This document shows, piece after piece, positions 23,294 through 35,229 of a stretch of 64,000 nucleotides of DNA. Each line of letters begins with the position of its first letter. Positions within the stretch are counted from its first letter, which is position 1. This DNA comes from Saccopteryx bilineata. Lineage: Eukaryota; Chordata; Mammalia; Chiroptera; Emballonuridae. The position numbers and the translations under genes are program-made. The notes beneath the pieces were generated by a model. The model saw nothing but the letters and a program-made list of their open reading frames with translations, did not search any database and had not been told where the DNA came from. The stretch is from positions 204,847,681-204,911,680 of the forward strand of contig NC_089492.1 in assembly GCF_036850765.1 (NCBI RefSeq). The letters are read 5' to 3'.

Positions 23294-23890
23294 CAGTGTG
23301 TCCGTAAAGTCATAGTGCACTTTTGACCGGTCACAGGAATGCAACAAAAGATGATAGAAGTGTGAAATCTGCACCAAATAAAAGGAAAACTCTCCCAGTT
23401 TCATACCTATTCAGTGCAGTTAGATGTAGGCTCATGCACAGATTTTTTAGGGCTCCTTAGGTAGCTATCCCGTATAGCCTCTACAGACTCGTCACTGACT
23501 GATGGCCTACCAGAACGGGGTTTTTCCACCAAACTTCCGGTTTCCTTCAACTGCTTATCCAACCGACTAATGTTATTCCTATGTGGTGGCGCTTCATTAT
23601 AAACGCGCCAATGTTCACGTTGCACTTTGGTCATGGATTCGAATTTAGCAAGCCACAGAATACACTGAACTTTCCTCTGTACTGTCCACATCTCAACTGG
23701 CATGGCTGTGGGCTGCTCCACTGTATACACGGTGGTTCGTCATCATCTGCACATGTGTACATGCTGCCACATCATCCTACAGAAACTGGGAGGGTTTTCC
23801 TTTTATTTGGTGCAGATTTCACATTTCTATCATCTTTTGTTGCTTTCCTATGACTGGTCAAAAGTGCACCATGACTTTACGGACACACTG
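23294..23890 (-). mobile_element. 597 bp Tc1/mariner-type element, second copy
   Basis: Ends 'cagtgtgtccgtaaagtcat' and 'catgactttacggacacact' + g, each next to a TA (23,292-23,293 and 23,891-23,892). Long inverted repeats of about 110 bp carry the shared words 'gtgaaatctgcaccaaat' and its complement. Same length by my count and same organisation as the 4.6 kb copy, but inverted relative to it. Confidence 0.87.
23407..23730 (-). pseudogene. Mariner-type transposase N-terminal fragment (HTH)
   Basis: A 107-residue open frame: MYTVEQPTAMPVEMW at the start, then WLAKFESMTKVQREHW (first HTH), PPHRNNISRLDKQLKETGS (end of first HTH), VEKPRSGRPSVSDE (basic GRPS linker) and VEAIRDSYLRSPKKSVHEP (start of the second HTH). 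It ends at a stop just inside the inverted repeat. This is the more complete of the two copies: the frame from the first ATG through the HTH is uninterrupted. No DDE/DDD catalytic domain is present. A protein made from it could at most bind DNA. Known mariner/DUF4817 transposases are about 340-350 residues, so roughly two thirds is missing. Confidence 0.78.
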
Positions 23891-24069
23891 TATTTTATTC
23901 AATCAACATTTAAATTTTCATGTCTCTATTCTGTCTGCCCACCTAGAATAACTTCCTTATGGTCAATGATTTTTATGTACTCATCTTTTTTATCTCCATT
24001 CTCCTATTCTCTGGTGCTTTGGAGATGAATGGTTTTGAAAGAATAAAGGAAAAAAATAAATGGAAGAAA

Positions 24070-24480
24070 ATTTACAATCTAGTATGGTACACAGACTCAC
24101 AAATTAATACAAAGAAGACTGTAATAAAACCATTATAGTGTTAACCATCGAATGCTACAACAGAAACAAAACATGCCAGGTTATAGGTGGGATTTAGTTA
24201 GATTAGTCAGATTTGCAAAGACTTCATCGTGAAAGTGACATTGGAGCAAGAGCTTCAAGGATGAGTAAAATTTCAACAAGCAAAGATGGGGCAAAGGGCC
24301 TGAGACATTTGTATTTGGGCAGAGGAAAAAAACGTAGAAGTGGAGTACTGGCTATCTCATACTAGTGCGGAAAATGAAAAAAGAGAGGAGAGGTGTGTTC
24401 AGAGACATAGTAAGAAACAATGTTCTGATAAGACTGTTAAGAACTATAAATACCAGTGGACTGAAAGTGAAATGAAACTT
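24070..24480. repeat. Unclassified old dispersed repeat
   Basis: Text such as 'tgtgttcagagacatagtaa' and 'gtgaaagtgacattggagca' recalls a family of old mammalian repeats (tail phrases like GGTGACATTTGAGCAGAGAC). Similar wording occurs near 28.5 and 38.1 kb. I cannot name the family. Confidence 0.3.
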
Positions 24481-24562
24481 TTCTCATTGCCTTTGAGTTT
24501 CATCTAAAACCTTTAAGCTAAAATCAATGCAATAAGCATGCCACATTTTTAAGTGTGTGCTT

Positions 24563-24693
24563 GCCTGACCTGTGGTAGCGCAGTGGATAAAGAGTCGACC
24601 TGGAATGCTGAGGTCGCCAGTTCGAAACCCTGGGCTTGCCTGGTCAAGGCACGTATAGGCGTTGATGATTCCTTCTCTTCTTCCCCTTCCTAA

Positions 24694-24724
<31 letters not shown>

Positions 24725-24768
24725 TTCTCTCTCTCTCTCTGTCTTTCTCTAAAATTGAATAAAGAAAT
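24563..24768 (+). mobile_element. Type B SINE (Rhin-1-like)
   Basis: Head 'gcctgacctgtggtagcgca' with 'ggataaagagtcgacctgg', B box 'agttcgaaaccc', 'gggcttgcctggtcaaggc', a long (TC)n block and an AATAAAGAAA tail. Flanks ttaagtgtgtgct and ttaaagtgtggtac are a diverged target duplication. Confidence 0.88.
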
Positions 24769-24779
24769 ATTTAAAGTGT

Positions 24780-25700
24780 GGTACTAGACACATTGAGGTA
24801 AGACATCATTAGTCAAAATTTGTCACCATCAACAGCTTATATAATAGTGAGAAATTTGCTGAGAAGATCCTCTGAAATTGAAGAATTAATGAGTTAGGAG
24901 TAGTGTGACATTTTCTTTTCCTACCACACCAACCTCAATGCAAGTAAAGGAGACTCCAAAAAAGCAGCTGCAAGATTTGGAATAACCTAAGAGAGTACAG
25001 ATTATATTCTCAAATTCAAATCAGATGCTCATTTAGAGATAGGAACTGGTAGGGTTTCTGATGCTTCTATCAGAACAGAATTCACATTCTTGGGCAAGCC
25101 TCAGACATGTATGCAGAGGTCCAGGGGGCCACATGATGAAGACAGAGGCTGGTGTCTACTTGAGCCTGGCTAAAGCGGTCAGCAAAGGCAAGGCAAGAAG
25201 AAAGGAGCAAGTTCCTAATCCAGTCCTCCCATTTAGTAAAGTAAGAGCATGGGGCATGTAAGCTTTCCCTGGGTCACATGGATGCTAAAGAAAGGCAACC
25301 TGGCTTCAGTCAGACCCTGCCTATGAGAGACTTCTGCTCAAGAGATGAGATCCTAGGAAAAAGGGGCCAAGGGTCTGTCGTAGGATAGCAGGAACTGAGG
25401 CAGGTAAGCATCTCGTGAGTCAGGAAGCAGTTAAACACACAGGGCCACCCATATTCTTCCAAGGAGGACACATATGTCCCTGAAGATGACGTTACCATGG
25501 GAATGCTTCCACAACAGACAAGAGAGCTGCAGGCCGACCCTTTCTCTTCCCCCTTCCTCTCCTCTGTCACCCTGGAGGATCCAGATGGGGAAAGGGAGAA
25601 TTTGGACTCAGAAAAATGAAAGGCTAGAACCCTCTTCTCCACAACCAGTCCCAGACTTCAGCTAACCAGAGGAAAGATGTTTTGATGTAAATAGAAAATG
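24780..25700. other. No gene or named repeat seen
   Basis: Contains a 110-codon minus-strand frame (25,310-25,642) and a 66-codon plus frame (25,061-25,261), neither with a recognisable domain. Moderate GC in 25,050-25,650. Confidence 0.35.
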
Positions 25701-25714
25701 TAAGTTTCTATATA

Positions 25715-25839
25715 CAGGGTGGGGCAAAAGCAAATTTACAGTTGTGAGTATGCAAAGCATGGTTATCTTGTATTATTATTTATTAATTACTGTATCATTT
25801 TCCCTATGAACAACTGTAAATCTCTTTTTGTCCCACCCT
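25715..25839. mobile_element. 125 bp mariner-type MITE
   Basis: Ends 'cagggtggggcaaaagcaaa' and the complement pattern 'tttttgtcccaccct', each next to TA (25,713-25,714 and 25,840-25,841). Inverted repeats run about 30 bp, to 'tttacagttgt' on one side and 'acaactgtaaa' on the other. The centre is A/T-rich and non-coding. A minimal mariner derivative. Confidence 0.8.
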
Positions 25840-25841
25840 AT

Positions 25842-28460
25842 ATATTTGACTGAAATTATGAATACTGAAAAAGAGGTCTACTGATACCCCAAAGTGAAGG
25901 AAAGTAATAGAATCTGCCCAAAACATCATCCAGGGTGATGGCAGTAGCAGAAAAATTACAGCCATTTCCTGATGGTTCCAATCCATCTAGTAAGTTGGTT
26001 TGAACTGTTTCTGCCTGTGATGGAAAGTCAATAGGTTGTTTTTAGGGGAAAAAAATGCTATGCTGCAGTTTGTGCTTTACAGATATCCCTTATGATCATG
26101 TGTCGTTGACTGGGAGAATGTATCTTAGCTTCATAAACTTCAACTGTACCATTCAATTTCCCCACATGGTAAAAATGGGGAGCCTTTGTGAAAAAAGAAT
26201 GTATTTCTTCCCCTTCATACTAATTTCCAGAATAGAGTAGGATGAAAAGTTTTTAATAAACCAGGAAAATTACCCAGAAAAATATTAAAAATATTAAATG
26301 TGCCCATTCAATCTTAATGGACTCATGAGCATATTTGTTTCAAGATATAGAAATCCTACCTTTCAGATTTCAGAGTCTCTCTTTTTCTATGTGTTTATGC
26401 ATCTTGACAGTACTTTGTACTTGAAAGTATCTCTTGAGGAAATGGTTTAACTGACACACCTTGGCAAAGATCAGGTGAATCCACAGATTTACCTATAAAA
26501 CTACCCCCTTCCCCCTAGGGCTTCTTTTCTCCACTATAGGATTCTAATGTGAAAAGGAGAATAATGCAGGTAGTAAGTAGACTCTCTGGTCCTGTTCACC
26601 AGTGTTATGAAGATATAAAAATAAGACTTAGACAATGCAATAGGGAATTTGATATATTTAGATGGTCACAAGCTGAATTTTGTTCATCACTGCTATAAAG
26701 AGGTGAGGAAAAGCTTTTTTAAAAACTGTTTTTAAGATGCAAGGTGTAGAGAGTTAAGATCATCCCTATAACTTGCTAACACTGATTCTAACAATACACA
26801 GTGCCACTTTCATCTGTCGGACTCTTATGCAACCCACTATCAGTGGCAATGAGAGCTGGGTCAGGGCTGATAAACTTTCTCCCCAAACCTCTATTTGTAA
26901 GGTCTGTGGATGCCGTCCATGGCCCAGGCCTCTGCCTCCAAGTCAGTGCCATGTCAGCCTGGTGGTTACGATCAACACTTGATGGTCTCTCGCACTCCTT
27001 TTTTTTCCTTCTCTCCATCAGACCTCTTTTGGTCGGAATTGTAGAATCTTTTTTATCTTGCAACCTCAATGCCAAGAGAGAAAGACTTTCTGGAAAACAT
27101 TATTAAATTCTAATAGAACCACTGTGAAAAGTACATTTCAGTAAACGCAATCAACTGTGGTATGAGCACAGTGTCTTACATTTCTGAGTCTCTGTAATCA
27201 TACTGTATTCACAACCACCAGCAGACAGTACAACTGAAAGTATAGTTTCAGTGACTCAAAACAGGGCCAACCAGAAACCAGGATTCTGTCTTTTATTCTA
27301 ATATACTGGAATCCTTTTTATATCAATAAATAAATGCACTGTAACATGAAGATAGAACATAGTAAGAATTGGGTCCTTATTTCTGTGTGAATATCTGCCT
27401 AGTTTTAATTTGCTGCCTTGCTTCTAACCAATGGCAGGGGAATGTAAAAGGCTTTTTAAGTTGGAAGCAAAGTAGGCAAAAGGAGGAATTAGTAGGATCC
27501 ACAGCATAGTCCAGAAGAATAGCTACAAGATAACAAGAAGTCCTACATACCAAATTAACCTTCTACTTAAACATCATATACACTTTCTGCTAGAATATGC
27601 AACACCAACAATTACCAGTCTACCATGGAACAAGCCACCTCATCTGCTGATTCCTGACACAGGTCTGATACCTGCCTCCTTTTGACCATGGCCAGCTGGC
27701 TTCTGTGACTGGGTCTCAGCATACTTCATGTTCCTTCCCTCCTGCCTTCTTTTCATCAAAGAATGCTCATTCTGTTTCCCAGACGACTCAGTAGTCAGAG
27801 CGTGTACTTGTAGCACTGTGCCCTGAACCTCTACTGGCCACATCTGGTGAATCCTGAAATGGCATAACAGCAAAGAGTCACTTATGATCTCTGTGTCACA
27901 ATTTTCCAATTGATAAAAAAAATCATTATGAAAGTCTGCCTCTAATTTCTACAATTATATACTTTAAAGATAAATAAATTCATACCTATGAACTTCTTAG
28001 ATTGCAAGATATAAAAAGAGGGACTTTATACATTTTGTTCTAACATTGGATGAAATACAAAATAACAACCAGATACCAGTATCAGTTCCTGTGGTTGTGA
28101 CCTTAAATTCTGCATAACAGCTATTTAACCAGTGAACCAGAGGAAATTTTGAGTTTTGATACTTAAATTTTAAGTTTTGATCAGTGATCACACAAATGCA
28201 CTTTTATAAAGTAAATCATACATATATCTAATCAAATCAGTAAATATTTTTAATATATCTAAACAAATAAAAGTGGATTTTTAAAAACAACACAACAGGG
28301 TAGTTACAGTATGTGACAATGTTATGCTGCTCTGGCATTCAGTGAAGGAGTGAATTGACCAGTTCTTAAGGCACAGTCAGTGCTTCGGAAATGTAATTTA
28401 CCTCCGCACACTTTGCATCAGCTGCACCTAATCTGTAATCTGTTTTCCCCCCACATATTT
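25842..28460. other. Mostly unique DNA, no gene recognised
   Basis: No SINE, L1 or DNA-transposon ends are seen. Open frames at 26,788-27,106 (both strands) and 27,640-27,909 (minus) show no recognisable domain. Confidence 0.35.
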
Positions 28461-28469
28461 GGTCATTCA

Positions 28470-28760
28470 ATATATACACTGTCTACTGTATACCACGCAC
28501 TGTTCTAGGTCTTGGAGATGCAGTGATGAACATGAATAGATCTGTCCATGCCCTTTTGGTGTTTTCATTTTAGGGGGAAAATATACAACAAACATGTAAC
28601 AATGACAAGCTCAGAGTGTGAAACTTGCTATAAAACAACAAAACAGGCCAATGTAATAGACGGGGGGGGGGGGATATGCCTCTGAGGAGGTGACATTGGA
28701 CTGAAAGAAGGGATTTTGATTCTTTTGTTTCCTGGTTAACCAATGGTGCCTAGAACTGGT
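28470..28760 (+). repeat. Old dispersed mammalian repeat, family uncertain
   Basis: 'taccacgcactgttctaggt', 'gagatgcagtgatgaacatg' and 'ctctgaggaggtgacattgg' are in the order of a common old repeat whose consensus runs 'ggcactgttctaggtgctgg ... gcagtgaacaaaac ... tctgaggaggtgacatttga'. Contains a run of 12 G at 28,662-28,673. Similar but poorer matches occur at about 9,440-9,600, 37,440-37,620, 38,040-38,440 and 52,300-52,470. Confidence 0.45.
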
Positions 28761-29254
28761 AACTATTAAATATGCAATAAGTATTTATTAATGAACGAGT
28801 GAAAAAATAAATAGAGAGAAGGATTCACAGACATCACAATGTGCAAAGAGCAGAGGGGCTGGAAATACAGGACACTGAGCTGGGTGTTGGAGAGGGAGAG
28901 AAAGGCTGAAGAAGTGGCCGGGGTGGTGATGCAGGAGAGGGAAGCAGGGCCAGACCGTGTTTCTGATTAGACACTCACACCCAGGCTCATCAGCACTGTG
29001 TATTTACAAACCGCTGGTCAGACTGTTACCTCTGCAGATGGCTAAACTCTACCTGCTTCCAGATTCTGAGTATCCTCTCCCTTGTGCAGTGCCTGCCACC
29101 CATTGGGAATCTTTCTCATGTCAGGGTCTTCACACAAGCTCCAGCATCTGTCTTAGCCTCAGGTTTGCCTGACCGTCTTGTACTCACCCCTCGGCCCCTC
29201 TCTTAGAGAAGCCACATATCATCCCCAAATCTCAATCACATCCCTCGGTGATAA

Positions 29255-29435
29255 TCACTTCCCCCCACTGTGCCTTTTGCTTTTCCCTTCACCACACTTA
29301 CCTCCCTTTGTATCTGGTAAGATATTGTCTGTCCCCACTAGACAATAAGCACAGGGTGGCCAGGAACTCTGTCTACTTGTTAATCACTGTTGCAGTGGGA
29401 CTCAATGAATATTTTCTGAATGAACAAATAAACTC
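29255..29435 (+). mobile_element. LINE-2 3' end relic
   Basis: 'ccttcaccacacttacctcc', 'cactagacaataagcacagg' and 'atgaatattttctgaatgaa' match the L2 3'-end order. Confidence 0.5.
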
Positions 29436-29439
29436 TAAT

Positions 29440-31600
29440 CCTCACTTAAAGTAAAGGAGTGGAGGAAACACGTTTAAATATTTCCTGCTTTTGGATTCAG
29501 AAACAGTTAACTGTATAGTCTCTGGCTTCACAATGGCATTTGCTGGAATAGGCAAGTAAGTGTACTTGGCTCTTTTCCTGCCTGAATAGCCTATGACTTC
29601 GGGCCACTCAGTTAGCCATGCCTGTGCCTGGGGGTGGGAACTGGGGATGAGAGTCCCACCACAGGACAGGGCTTGAGTAGGGAGGGAAGAGAAAAAGGGG
29701 AGGAAGCAAGAAAAAGTCACTAAAATTCTCTGAGATTTTTAAGTAGCATGTCCACTGTGTCTCAAATTATCACTACAAACCATTAGGTTTATTTGTATCT
29801 ACAGGCTGTTTTTAACAGATCAGTTTTAATTTCTGTTTCAGAGAAAAACTAAAAGAACAAATGCGTGTGAAGGAAGGTGTTCTTAGTTGATATAAAGGTC
29901 AACCACACATGGAAAGATGCATTGACAGCTTCATCATTGCTTATTAAGATATCAGTTTTTAATTAAGTTGAGGGGGAATCTTAGGGAAGAAGTTTACATG
30001 TGTATTTTTTTTCTGACATCAATACTGCCATTGATGAGCAGATCCAATTTCGTTTCACTCTGAGCCAGCAGACAATGGTCAGTTTTCCTCCAGCTGGCTT
30101 ATTTTACAAGCATTAATGAACAATTAACCAACACTGGCACTCTTTCCCTCTGTAATCCTGTAGTAGGATCGCTAATCTCTACCACTAGCAGCTAATGATG
30201 AAGGTCTCTTAAGCTTTACTTCTTATCTCAGCCAGTTCTTAATACTTGCATAAGTATGCTTTCTGAGGAGGGGGGCCCCCTACTGCTTTGCAACTCGAGA
30301 ACAAAAGCCCAGAGACATTTTTGAAGGGGTTTCTGTTCAATAACACTTCTATGCTTATGTTTGCCTTCCTTCTACAACAAACACCCGTGATCAACAGAGG
30401 GCTTCGGAGGTCACGGAGGGCTCTGTGTTTCCATACTTCTAATACTTATAAGAATGTATTCAGACCGTATTATATGCAGCCCCACCCCCAATTGCACAGG
30501 CAGACACCCTAAAGTGGGGAGGAAAATGTGGACTAAATAGAATCAAACAGTATTTTTCTCCATGAGTCAGCTTTGATTTGATATTGAATAACACTAAGTT
30601 TGAAAACACATTGTCATTAAAAATCTATAGGAGGCAGATTTATCTAGAAAACCCCACATAGGATAGATCTTCGATTGTCTGAATTTCATACAACTGATAT
30701 TTAATTGTCCCTCTCTAGTGGTGTAGAAACCAATTCACCATTTCATTAGAACTCATCTTTAGGGTCAAGATTGAAAGAAAATGCAGGGTCAAGATTAAAA
30801 AAAGAATCCAACTGTAAAGTGGCACAACTGTAGGATAATAAGCAAGGGCTGAAATGATAGTTTTTATTTGTAACTACTTTTCAGACTCTTACAACTTGCT
30901 GGGAAAGTTACTATTTCAGAGAAACTTGTCCTCAAGATTTAACTCCAAGACTAAATTGTTAGAAAAGGTTTTGCGAACACAAATCTTGCTGGGTTTTGAG
31001 TGTTGGGAGAGAAGCAGGAGAAATGGCAGCAAAGACAGCTGGCAGGATCTGCAGATGTCACTTTCACATCCAAATAAAACTTTTATTTGCATCTAAATAA
31101 AACTTTCCACCCAGGGTTAAAACTTCAAACTTGGCATTTTCTACAGTTTCTGGTCCTGAGAAAGTTGTAGCATGTTATAAACAGCGTTGATCTGGAAGCA
31201 GGAGAACTACAGGATACAACGGAAGGGGATGGTAGCGAGGGACTGGGCACCCTGCCGAACCTGGAGGGAAGCACCCCGAGGACATCTGTTCTTTGGAAGG
31301 AGGAATGAAGAGAACAAACCGGAAGACAAGTGTGGCAAAGTGAGACAAGTCACTCATTTCTTGACCTTCAAACTTGCGAAAGTTCTAACTACTTCCATCT
31401 AACTACTCCCTGTGATGTACTAAAATTGGGCACTTGAAGATGATTGATGCTCTAAAACACATAAATAGTTACATTCAGCAACATTCACCCAAAATGATAT
31501 GAATCATCTTTATAAATCATCTCCCTTCTCTACTTCTCCATTTGGAATGCTGAAACACTACTTTTTTTTTTTCCTCCCTAACATTCAGAGCTGCCTGCAA
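29440..31600. other. Single-copy-looking DNA; possible conserved element
   Basis: No SINE or LINE text. 30,010-30,260 has several TAATGA/ATTAA homeodomain-like words ('aagcattaatgaacaattaa', 'agctaatgatgaagg') in balanced composition, which is how conserved non-coding enhancers often look. This is only an impression from base composition. Confidence 0.3.
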
Positions 31601-31606
31601 GGAAAG

Positions 31607-31815
31607 GGGGCTTAGTGGACAGAGCCCTGGACTAAAAGTTTGGAGGCAGAGTCCTATTCACACACAGCCCCTGACCCTTGTGTGATTTATATGAGTCACT
31701 TAACCTCTCTGCCCTCTTGCTTCCTCATTCATTCCACAGATACAAAGCTACCTGCCCCTCCCCACCTCCATGGAGCAGCGAGAGTGAATGAGCTAGGTCT
31801 GCAAAGCGCTTGAAA
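31607..31815 (+). mobile_element. MIR relic
   Basis: 'ttagtggacagagccctgga', 'ggaggcagagtcctattca', 'atgagtcacttaacctctct' and 'tgcaaagcgcttgaaaacgc' occur in MIR order, from near the tRNA-like head through the core to the 3' part. Confidence 0.65.
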
Positions 31816-31899
31816 ACGCCATTCGTTGGTGCCAGATTCCAACAGTGTAAAACATGGTAAAAGCCCTGCAGTGTTATAACACACACAATGAAAATAAGA

Positions 31900-32475
31900 A
31901 TAGACTATAAGACAGGGAAACATGGAGGTCAGGAGCACTTGCCATTGAAAATCTAGTAGTCATTTGTTTTGAGAGCCAGTCTCAGTGACAGGATATTTAC
32001 TTTATTTGCTCTTTATGAATCACTGGGCTGATCTAATTAATTTGAGTGGATAGGAATAATAGTAAAGTTTTAAGAGAAGTAGTTGAAGTTGTAGTATCTT
32101 GTGAATCTTAGGTGGTTGTTTATTAATCCTCAATTAGGAAAAATTAATTCAAGATTGTGGTATTCTCACCCTTGGGAATATATTTTCTTAACAGCCCCAC
32201 AACCACACCATGCTCAGTTCTCCTCCTCGCCTTTACAAAATTTCACACCTTCTCCCCTGTACCCATTTAAACCCCATTCCTTTTTTTGTATTCCAATTTT
32301 AGTTCCACCCAGCTCCTCTATCAAATACTCTGTAACAATATAGCTTATACATACTATACATACTTACACACACATGTATTTATTCCACACAATTCCTAGG
32401 ATAATACTAGACACAGGGTAAAAGTTCAATAAACTTCGATGGCATGAGGTGGTAAAAGAACCCTGCCTAGAAAAT
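31900..32475. other. No gene or named repeat seen
   Basis: AT-rich except a C-rich patch at 32,190-32,330. The 80-codon plus frame 32,101-32,343 has no recognisable domain. Confidence 0.35.
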
Positions 32476-32479
32476 TAGT

Positions 32480-32880
32480 TCCTTGACCATACCAACTATT
32501 TCCTGCATTAGGACCATTGCATATACTGTTCCTTATGCCTGGCACATTCTCTCAGCACCTCCTCCCCTCACTCTCTCTTATACACTCTTTGAATTGGATA
32601 GCCCTTTCCCACCCTTCTGGGTCAACTGGAGTATACTCTAACCACAGAAACCTAAATTGATCACCCAGTATGAAGCAACCCCTTTGCCCCACTTTTCTTG
32701 CACATGTACTAGTCTTCCTCCTTGATAGCAGCTATCACAATTTGCAAATATATATATTTATTTACTTCCTATTATCTGTCTTTACTACTAGAGTGCGCAT
32801 ACCTATACCTTTCACCTTTAAGACAAGAGCCATATTTGTCTGGTTTAGCACTGTTCAATAAATGTTGAATTAATTAATTC
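32480..32880 (+). mobile_element. LINE-2 3' end relic
   Basis: 'ttaggaccattgcatatact', 'ccttatgcctggcacattct', 'ttgatagcagctatcacaat' and 'tgttcaataaatgttgaatt' lie in L2 3'-end order over about 400 bp. Confidence 0.55.
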
Positions 32881-33243
32881 ATGTCACTTAATTTTTTAGC
32901 CACCAACATACCCAGTGCCTGTATGACAGCCCTCACTGTTCTCCCTGAAGTAGAGAAGATCTCCCTTTGTACCAATACTGAAACTCTTCTATCAAGAAGC
33001 CCACAAAGGAGCCCAGTATGTTTGATATTTTACAGCACTTTCTGTCTGTAAAGACTCTTTTATCAAACACACTCAGTTTCTTACCTCCTGAAGGACCCCA
33101 CCCCAGGAAAAGCAATCAGGCACCTCATTGAGTCAAGGTGAGTGCCTTACCAACTGAAGACCCTCCACGAAAAACTGAGAGTGGCTTTTCTTCTCATCCT
33201 CTTTGTTGTCACGGATTGGTATGAAGGATCAATCATTACTTCC

Positions 33244-33434
33244 ACCTGACCTGTGGTGGTGCAGTGGATAAAGTGCCAACCTGTAATGCTGAGGTTGCTG
33301 GTTCAAAACCCTGGGCTTGCCTGGTCAAGGCACATGTTGGAGTTGATACTTTCTGCTCCTTCCCCCTTCTCTCTCTCTCTCTCCCCCACTCTCTCCCCTC
33401 TTTAAAATGAGTAAATTTTTAAAAGTTTTTAAAA
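33244..33434 (+). mobile_element. Type B SINE (Rhin-1-like)
   Basis: Head 'acctgacctgtggtggtgca', B box 'ggttcaaaaccc', 'gggcttgcctggtcaaggca', (CT)n block, and A/T-rich tail. Flanks aatcattacttcc (33,231-33,243) and aatcattagttcc (33,435-33,447) are a 13 bp target duplication with one mismatch. Confidence 0.9.
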
Positions 33435-33447
33435 AATCATTAGTTCC

Positions 33448-33976
33448 AATCTAACTTTTCCTTGACAACCGGGAGCCCTATCAGTGTTGCAATAAACAGC
33501 AAGCTGTCCACCTCAGATTCTGCAAATTGAACATAAGATCAGTACCTGTTCTGTGGCCCTTGATACCTGATAGTGTATTAACAGTCCACTACACAAGGTT
33601 TTTGTAAGAACCAAATGAAATAAAGGCATTGTGCAAACTAATGATTGCTATACAAATGTCAGATTTTATCACTGTGACATCATAGCAAGCACTAAAGAAG
33701 CATTAGAACTGCATGGTTTACAACTACTGTAGGCTGTCAGTCTTGCACAAGATTAGAAAAAAAAACATGGTGATAGTATCAGATAGGGTGGTTTTGCCTA
33801 TAAGTAACATACAATTCAACTGAAAAATGCTTACACATACCAGGAAGTCCTGCAGTAGGGGGCTCCAGAGTCAGTTAAAGCAGAGGCCATATTTTGCTAT
33901 CAAAGACCCAGGTTTTTCTTTCTGTTTTTTCATCCTTAGCATCTTGAAAATCAACCCTTAAGCTCTCATATTTGCA
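33448..33976. other. No gene or named repeat seen
   Basis: Unremarkable AT-rich DNA; a short A run near 33,757. Nothing I can name. Confidence 0.35.
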
Positions 33977-33987
33977 AATATCAAGTC

Positions 33988-33989
33988 TT

Positions 33990-34024
<35 letters not shown>

Positions 34025-34228
34025 TTTTTTTATTTAGTGAAAGGAGGTGAGGCAGAGACAGACTCCCGTATGAGCCCCGACTGGGAGCCACCCAGCAAGC
34101 TCACTAGGGAGTGATGCTCTGCCCATCTGGGGCCCTTGCTCTGTTGCAACTGGAGTCATTTTTTAGTAGAACCCAGGACATTCACATGCCAGGCCAATAC
34201 TCTACCATTGAGCCAACAGTCCAGGGCC
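33988..34228 (-). mobile_element. Type A-related SINE, antisense, diverged
   Basis: Plus-strand text ends 'ccaacagtccagggcc', the complement of the type A head, and holds 'gagtgatgctctgcccatct' (internal GC unit) and 'gacagactcccgtatg' (3' end), preceded by a (TTTA)n run at 33,988-34,030. The 'cttctccac' segment and the 'atggcccggg' segment are missing, so it is a shorter subtype. Flanks aaatatcaagtctt and aagtatccaatctt suggest a diverged target duplication. Confidence 0.8.
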
Positions 34229-34242
34229 AAGTATCCAATCTT

Positions 34243-34870
34243 CATGCATCAATGTACAGAAGTATCGAGCAGATTTTCTGTTATATTATTTTCATTGTCT
34301 AGAACAAGGTTAAACAGCTACCCTTGAACAAGTCACTTGCTTGGGAGTGGATTTGTCATGATTGGCCTGGATCAATCAAAATAAGCCCCACTGGAACTGG
34401 AGTCAAGGACCATTTCAACCAGTGCTGAAAAGTGGATGCATTTGAGGTGGGCAGCCAACACTGTTTTCTACAGTAATGTAATAAAGAAAGCTGAGCCCTG
34501 AACAGTCCCCAAGCCAAACATCATTTAGACACATTCACACAAAGAAACAAATGTTTCTTTGAGAACTAGTCTATTTTGAAGCTACACATCCTTTCCTCAG
34601 ACACTACTCTTTCCATAAAACTGGCAAAAAGTTTTGCTTTTTTTATGGACCTAAATAGAAAAGTAATCTATCTCAGATTAAAACAATGACAGCTCCCAGC
34701 AGCTAAGTCATAGGGTGGCCAGACTATGCATAGAGAAGATTCAAATGCAGATCACCATAAAAAAAATAAAAACTATAATGGGTCAATTTTCATGCTATTA
34801 TATTGCCAGGTGGCTGAAGACCTTAAGATTTTTGGCCAATTTGACCTGATCTGCTCATTAACCAGCCAAA
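34243..34870. other. No gene or named repeat seen
   Basis: Unique-looking sequence with no notable open frame or repeat text. Confidence 0.35.
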
Positions 34871-34873
34871 ATA

Positions 34874-35229
34874 CAGGGGGTCCTCAGGTTACAACACAGT
34901 TCCGTTTCTATGACAGTGACGTAACACAAATTTTGGTGTAAGTTGAAACACACCCTAGCCTAATGCAAATGGAACACTTTCGCTTTTAACAGTCCAAAAT
35001 GGCGTAGGTAAGCGTACTGGTGGTCGCCTTCTCCCTCACTCATACTCCACGTTACTGCATATTCTTCTGCTGCACACAACCAAACTAGTTTGCCCACGTA
35101 GTCCATAAGTACAACACTAACAGTGTTAGCTCAAACACTCATGTCTCAATTTTTTTAAGGTTTTATGGGAATGAGCATCATAAACCAAAACATCGTATGT
35201 TGAGACTGTCTTAACCCAAGGATCCCTTG
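34874..35229. mobile_element. 356 bp Tigger-like MITE
   Basis: Begins 'cagggggtcctcaggttaca' and ends 'cttaacccaaggatcccttg'. The complement of the right end (CAAGGGATCCTTGGGTTAAG) aligns with the left end. TA lies on both sides (34,872-34,873 and 35,230-35,231). Related words also pair further in (GTTGAAACA / TGTTGAGAC). No transposase coding. TIR style suits the Tigger group of Tc1/mariner; that naming is from memory. Confidence 0.7.

Noticed and set aside
27640..27909. 89-codon minus-strand frame
   Set aside because: No motif or family recognised and no neighbouring exon; chance frame cannot be excluded.
28662..28673. Run of 12 G as a possible G-quadruplex
   Set aside because: Single homopolymer run in an old repeat; more likely a simple-sequence slip than a regulatory structure.
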